A stretch of DNA of 37,416 nt from Selaginella moellendorffii (Eukaryota > Streptophyta > Lycopodiopsida > Selaginellales > Selaginellaceae), in NCBI RefSeq assembly GCF_000143415.4, contig NW_003314279.1, forward strand, positions 1,630,129 through 1,667,544, written 5' to 3'. The notes beneath the pieces are model-generated. The model made no database searches and had not been told where the DNA came from. It saw only the letters and a list, made by a program, of their open reading frames with translations. Position 1 is the stretch's first letter; every line of letters begins with the position of its first letter. The position numbers and the translations under genes are program-made. Below are positions 34,958 through 37,416 of this stretch, piece by piece.

Positions 34958-36075
34958 TGTAAGCAACTACATTTTTCCATTCTACTTTAATCACTTAACC
35001 ACACCTCCAACCACTTAAAGGAGTCTTATTCACAACCTCCATAAGTCCCACTCAGGACTTGGGGCTTGCTAGCCCCGAGAATGGCATCCATGCCACTCAA
35101 CTTTTGCACTTAGTCCTAGTGCTCCACATGACCGGTCCCATGACCAACACCCCAAGGCACCACCAACATACCAGCCTGTTACGCTAGGCTATGCCCAATC
35201 ACCTTGGTCACATCGGTGGTCTCACACCTCTTGCATTGCAATCCCGTCTCTCCAAGACTGGGCCATCCGTCCATGAGTGGTCATCCCAGATCCACTCTTT
35301 AGCATCCTTAGGATGCCCGCAGACATGGGGAATAACCTTCCCCAATATCTCCTTTCTGGTCCCCACCAAGTCCCTTTCTGTCCTTGGCCGTGTTCGCTAA
35401 CATTGCCACTGGATCAGGGCCCACAGGCCCGACCACTAAGTCCCACGGTCCTCTGGGACTTCCTCACTACACGACTGTATCCTTGGTCACTACACCAGAG
35501 GACTACTCCTCTTCCTTTCCACAGTCTGGGCCTTTGGGACAACATTTCGGAACACCGTGGCCTTACGCAAGCCTCATGGGTACTCTCCCTGCCTTCCGCC
35601 TTTGGGTGCTCTAGCCATGGGCTTAGAACGAGGTTCCGTTAAGCCACACCAGGTATCCAAGTAGGTAGTGCCACCCACACTTAGACTGGGAGCATCGGCC
35701 AGTCGATCTCCCGAGGGAACTAGAGCCGGCTCTTGAACACTTCACCAAGCTACCCCGCTTGTCGGTCCGTATTCACTCTAGTCTTGGACTTCCCAGTGGT
35801 CAGTTCATCACCCAACACTGGGTCTAGCCTTCCTGGGCCAAACTGGCCTTTCTTGGCCAAACTGGCTCTACTATAGTCCTCCCCCTTACTATACTTTTGG
35901 AGCTCACCAAACCCCCTAGGGTCTGGGAGATGAACGCTTTGGGCATTCACCCTCTCAGACTCAAACTCAAACTCGGACTCAGACTCGGACTTGGACTCGG
36001 ACTTGGACTCGGACTTAGACTCGGACTCGGACTCGAGCTTGCTCTCAGCCTCGGCCTCGGTTGCGGCCTCGGTCC

Positions 36076-36124
<49 letters not shown>

Positions 36125-36673
36125 AGTCCCGGTCCCGGTCTCAGTCCCGGTCTCGGTCTCGACCTCGGACTCCATCTCTGGTCCTTCTCGGACTCCATCT
36201 CGGATTCCATCTTGGGTCCATCTCAGACTCCATCTCGGACTCCGTCTCGGACTCCATCTCGGACTCCATCTTGGGTCCATCTCGGACTCCATCTTGGATT
36301 CCATCTCGGGTCCATCTCAGACTCCATCTCGGACTCCGTCACGGACTCGATCTCGGACTCCATCTTAGGTCCATCTCGGACTCCATCTCGGACTCCACCT
36401 TTGACTCCAACCCGGGTCCATCTTGGACTTCTTTCTTGGACACTTCCACATGTCATGTGTTGGTCCTTTTGGGTCCCTTTTTGGAGCTTCGCTTATTGCT
36501 CGCTTCATGCTCGTTCTTTGAGCACTCCGTTGGGAGTTCCACTCCCGCTCTCAACCTTTCAAGTTGGAGCCTTTTAGTCCAAACGTGTTACGCTCGTTTG
36601 GCTTTTGCTTTGGCCACTACCACGTGGCACCCTTTCAGCTCCACTTTTGGGGCTTAGGGATTTGTGTCTCACA
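34958..36673 (-). repeat. LTR of the non-autonomous element, copy 2 (1716 bp)
   Basis: Same ends as copy 1: on the minus strand TGTGAGACAC to CTTACA. It is about 200 bp longer, almost all due to the internal minisatellite. The two LTRs look clearly alike but with many transitions, so they are from separate, old insertions. Confidence 0.75.
35951..36440. repeat. GGTCTC / GGACTCCATCTC minisatellite inside the LTR, long allele
   Basis: About 490 bp of the same 6- and 12-bp units as at 10791-11072. Expansion is in both the GGTCTC block and the GGACTCCATCTC block. Overlapping open frames on both strands here are products of the repeat and are not genes. Confidence 0.9.
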
Positions 36674-37416
36674 ACTCAAATGAAGTTCGATGTCCTCATT
36701 GAATGGTAAACCCTTTTATAAAGTAACACCCGCAAGTATTATCATTTCCATCCTTGGCACCCAGCCAATACTTGTCTATGGTTTGACCCCGAAAGCTCAC
36801 CATGCCTTGTCCATCTTCTAAGGGGCATAGTCTCTCCAACATAGAGACTCATTCGGCCACCTGGGGTGGTTTGCTCCCTTTTATTGGTTCAGTTCTCGCT
36901 AAACCCGTTAGAGACACCTTCTCTAACTCAATTCTACTACTCATTCTCGAGTAGTCCCAACTTCTATTGACATAACCAATTCACCTTGGAACTTTTAATT
37001 TTGACTTCTCGAAGTCAATTTCTTTGGTGTCTTTGACACCTTTCACTGCACATATTGTGCAACTTCACTTCCCATCCTAGGAAGCTCCCCACTTGAGGGC
37101 GCCATCGTCCTCCTTTCTATTTTAAGACACTTTTGGCACCAAGTTCCAACCATCGTAAGTTGTGCTAGAGCTATCCACGGCCCTATCCTTTGGTTACTTC
37201 GCCGCTCCTTCCCTTGGAGCTTTCACCTTTGCCAACTTGGAGCATTTGGGAATCCATCCTTGGAAGCACACTTCCTTTCTCACAATCCGTTAGCATCTAA
37301 CACACTAGTGTTCCATGCCTAACTTTGCCATTTAGATTCCTTTCAATGAACTCTATGGCCCACACTTTGTGCACTAGTCTTTTGGTTTTATCCATTGATT
37401 GTTGCACTGAGCAACA

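Larger units (their letters stand above)
34958..37416 (-). mobile_element. Non-autonomous LTR element, copy 2, running off the window
   Basis: The LTR (34958-36673, 1716 bp) plus internal sequence to the window end. From about 36990 to 37416 it matches 6058-6482 of copy 1. The 36674-36990 segment is internal sequence missing from copy 1. In the inferred minus orientation this is the 3' end of the element. It inserted into, or truncates, a gag-protease remnant. The bases before the LTR are GTAAA; the partner duplication would lie beyond the window. Confidence 0.75.

Overview
The window looks like nuclear DNA of a land plant. Genes have spliceosomal GT-AG introns, mostly 47-65 bp, set among retrotransposon remains and AT-rich spacer. 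Introns this short, with plant-type PDR transporter, FtsH4, ELP3 and bulb-type lectin genes, suggest a compact-intron lineage such as the lycophyte Selaginella. The taxon is an inference, and no rRNA or organelle marker is present to fix it.

Layout: 1-1.1 kb holds a secreted bulb-type lectin gene (minus strand). 1.3-6 kb is mostly AT-rich spacer with a 378-bp foldback/MITE-like inverted repeat (3129-3506). 6.06-11.3 kb is a truncated non-autonomous LTR element whose LTR carries a GGTCTC-type minisatellite. 12.8-14.3 kb is an FtsH4-like (mitochondrial i-AAA protease) pseudogene. 14.7-20.3 kb is a full-size PDR/ABCG transporter gene with at least 23 exons; it is cut by a 100-N assembly gap, with a nonsense codon on one side and a frameshift on the other. 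21.3-22.5 kb is an ELP3 pseudogene that has lost much of its radical-SAM domain. 23-28.5 kb is a decayed Ty3/Gypsy element (minus) with gag, protease, RT, RNase H and integrase, apparently with 49-bp spliceosomal-type introns in pol. A 553-bp TRIM element sits inside it, flanked by a perfect 5-bp target duplication. A second TRIM lies at 30.9-31.4 kb, joined to an LTR scrap of the non-autonomous family. 33.5-34.96 kb is a second gag-protease remnant (plus), cut by another copy of the non-autonomous element, which runs to the end of the window.

Four host loci (lectin, FtsH4-like, PDR, ELP3-like) are all on the minus strand. Only the lectin reads intact. The PDR is intact except next to the gap. 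FtsH4 and ELP3 keep their introns but have lost internal segments, so they are decayed DNA-level duplicates rather than processed copies. No functional pathway links these genes. The right half is a stack of nested retroelements: TRIM into Gypsy, and non-autonomous LTR element into an older gag-pro element. All identifications come from reading the sequence; no database search was possible.
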